A stretch of DNA of 5,879 nt from the NCBI GenBank assembly GCA_003157715.1, contig PMKK01000076.1, forward strand, positions 8,270 to 14,148, given 5' to 3'. Position 1 is the stretch's first letter. Every line of letters begins with the position of its first letter. The stretch is from Actinomycetota bacterium (GTDB lineage Bacteria > Actinomycetota > Thermoleophilia > UBA2241). The notes beneath the pieces are model-generated. The model made no database searches and was not told the DNA's origin. It worked only from the letters and a program-made list of their open reading frames with translations. The position numbers and the translations under genes were made by a program. This document shows, in pieces, positions 5,351 through 5,879 of the stretch.

Positions 5351-5879
5351 TCACCCGGCGACACGGGGCGTCTGCCGCCGCGCCGGCTCAGGCTCGCTTG
5401 GCCGGTCCATCGAGTAGAGCAGAAACGACCCCTTGCCGTCGTGCATTGTTCCCTCCGGAGCCATGCCGATGCGCAGGGCCACGTTGATCGACGCCTGATT
5501 GTCCGGGTCGATCACGCAGATCAGGCGCGACAATCCGAGTCGCTCGAAACCGTACCGCGAGACGGCCCGCGCCGCTTCGGTCGCCAGCCCCTGCCCCCAG
5601 TACTGTCTGCCCAGCAGATAGGCTACTTCGACTTCGGAGCGCCGCTCGATCGTCCACGGCAGCAACCCGCATCGCCCGATGAAGGCATGGTCTTGCTTGT
5701 GGATGGTCGCCCACAGTCCCAGTTCGGGGTGATCGGGGTGACCATTCAGAAACCACTCGAGTTCCTCTCTGGTCTCTTCGTAGGTCAAGGTACCCTCAGG
5801 GAAGAACCGGCGGATCTCCGGGTCGCGGTAGAGAGCGTAGAGACCGTCGAGATCGCCGGGCAGCAGGTGGCGCAGCACG
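5351..5879 (-). CDS. GNAT-family N-acetyltransferase (RimJ/RimL-like), N-terminus beyond the right edge
   Basis: About 175 codons are visible, ending at TGA 5353-5351. It belongs to the acetyl-CoA-dependent GNAT superfamily, closest to the Acetyltransf_3 (RimJ/RimL-type) branch that acetylates protein N-termini, antibiotics or small amines; the substrate is not predictable. Counting from the first complete codon, visible parts are LRHLLPGDLDGLYALYRDPEI (2-22), a WFLNGHP segment, EVEVAYLLG (82-90), the acetyl-CoA-binding QYWGQGLATEAARAV (92-106), SRLICVIDPDNQASINVALRIGM (117-139) and a Pro/Arg-rich C-terminal tail. The GTG at 5878 is probably internal, because homologues have several residues before LRHL, so the real start lies outside the window. 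It is the first visible gene of the operon; the promoter is not seen. Confidence 0.91.
   Translation of the reverse strand, partial: VLRHLLPGDLDGLYALYRDPEIRRFFPEGTLTYEETREELEWFLNGHPDHPELGLWATIHKQDHAFIGRCGLLPWTIERRSEVEVAYLLGRQYWGQGLATEAARAVSRYGFERLGLSRLICVIDPDNQASINVALRIGMAPEGTMHDGKGSFLLYSMDRPSEPEPARRQTPRVAG

Noticed and set aside
5341..5364. ASCH start at GTG 5364
   Set aside because: It would overlap the GNAT gene and has no ribosome binding site, whereas GTG 5340 has GGGGGAG directly upstream.
5876..5878. GTG as the true start of the GNAT gene
   Set aside because: Family members have several residues before the LRHL motif, so this codon is more likely an internal valine and the gene continues past the window edge.

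Overview
This is a 5.9 kb stretch of very GC-rich bacterial chromosome packed with ordinary housekeeping-type genes. I see no phage, insertion sequence, CRISPR array, tRNA or rRNA. The high GC, frequent GTG starts, GGGGAG-type ribosome binding sites and TANNNT -10 boxes with no clear -35 would fit a high-GC actinobacterial (for example Thermoleophilia-like) or Chloroflexota-like genome. The fused RlmKL enzyme is best known from Gammaproteobacteria. I cannot settle the phylum from the sequence alone.

Left part, minus strand: the first ~100 codons of a RecQ-family DNA helicase (1-308, running off the left edge) lie downstream of a large fused 23S rRNA methyltransferase, RlmKL (501-3278). The gap between them, together with the last codons of rlmKL, holds a 40-bp tandem repeat. 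RlmKL is about 220 residues longer than the E. coli enzyme. Most of the excess is three low-complexity insertions, and one of these contains a striking 36-bp near-perfect palindrome.

Middle: rlmKL is divergent from a plus-strand gene for a small PPC/DUF296 (PCC) domain protein (3588-4037). The 309-bp region between their start codons holds candidate -10 boxes for both and a cluster of short direct repeats. The recQ and rlmKL -10 boxes share an 11-bp TGTGCTAGnGT pattern.

Right part, minus strand: a compact operon reads from the right edge leftward, in the order GNAT N-acetyltransferase (partial), ASCH-domain protein, class I O-methyltransferase. The genes are 9-10 nt apart. Both junctions have the same design: a stop codon that touches or overlaps a GGGGAG-type ribosome binding site, then ACC, then a GTG start. 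This predicts tight translational coupling. The ASCH protein ends in a tail encoded by five 18-bp tandem repeats. The operon converges on the DUF296 gene, with a GC-rich hairpin between them.

I found no clear new multi-gene system. The most unusual things are non-coding or low-complexity: the palindrome inside rlmKL, the stop-codon-spanning tandem repeat, the repetitive ASCH tail and the basic Arg/Gly/Asp insertion beside the RlmL catalytic motif.
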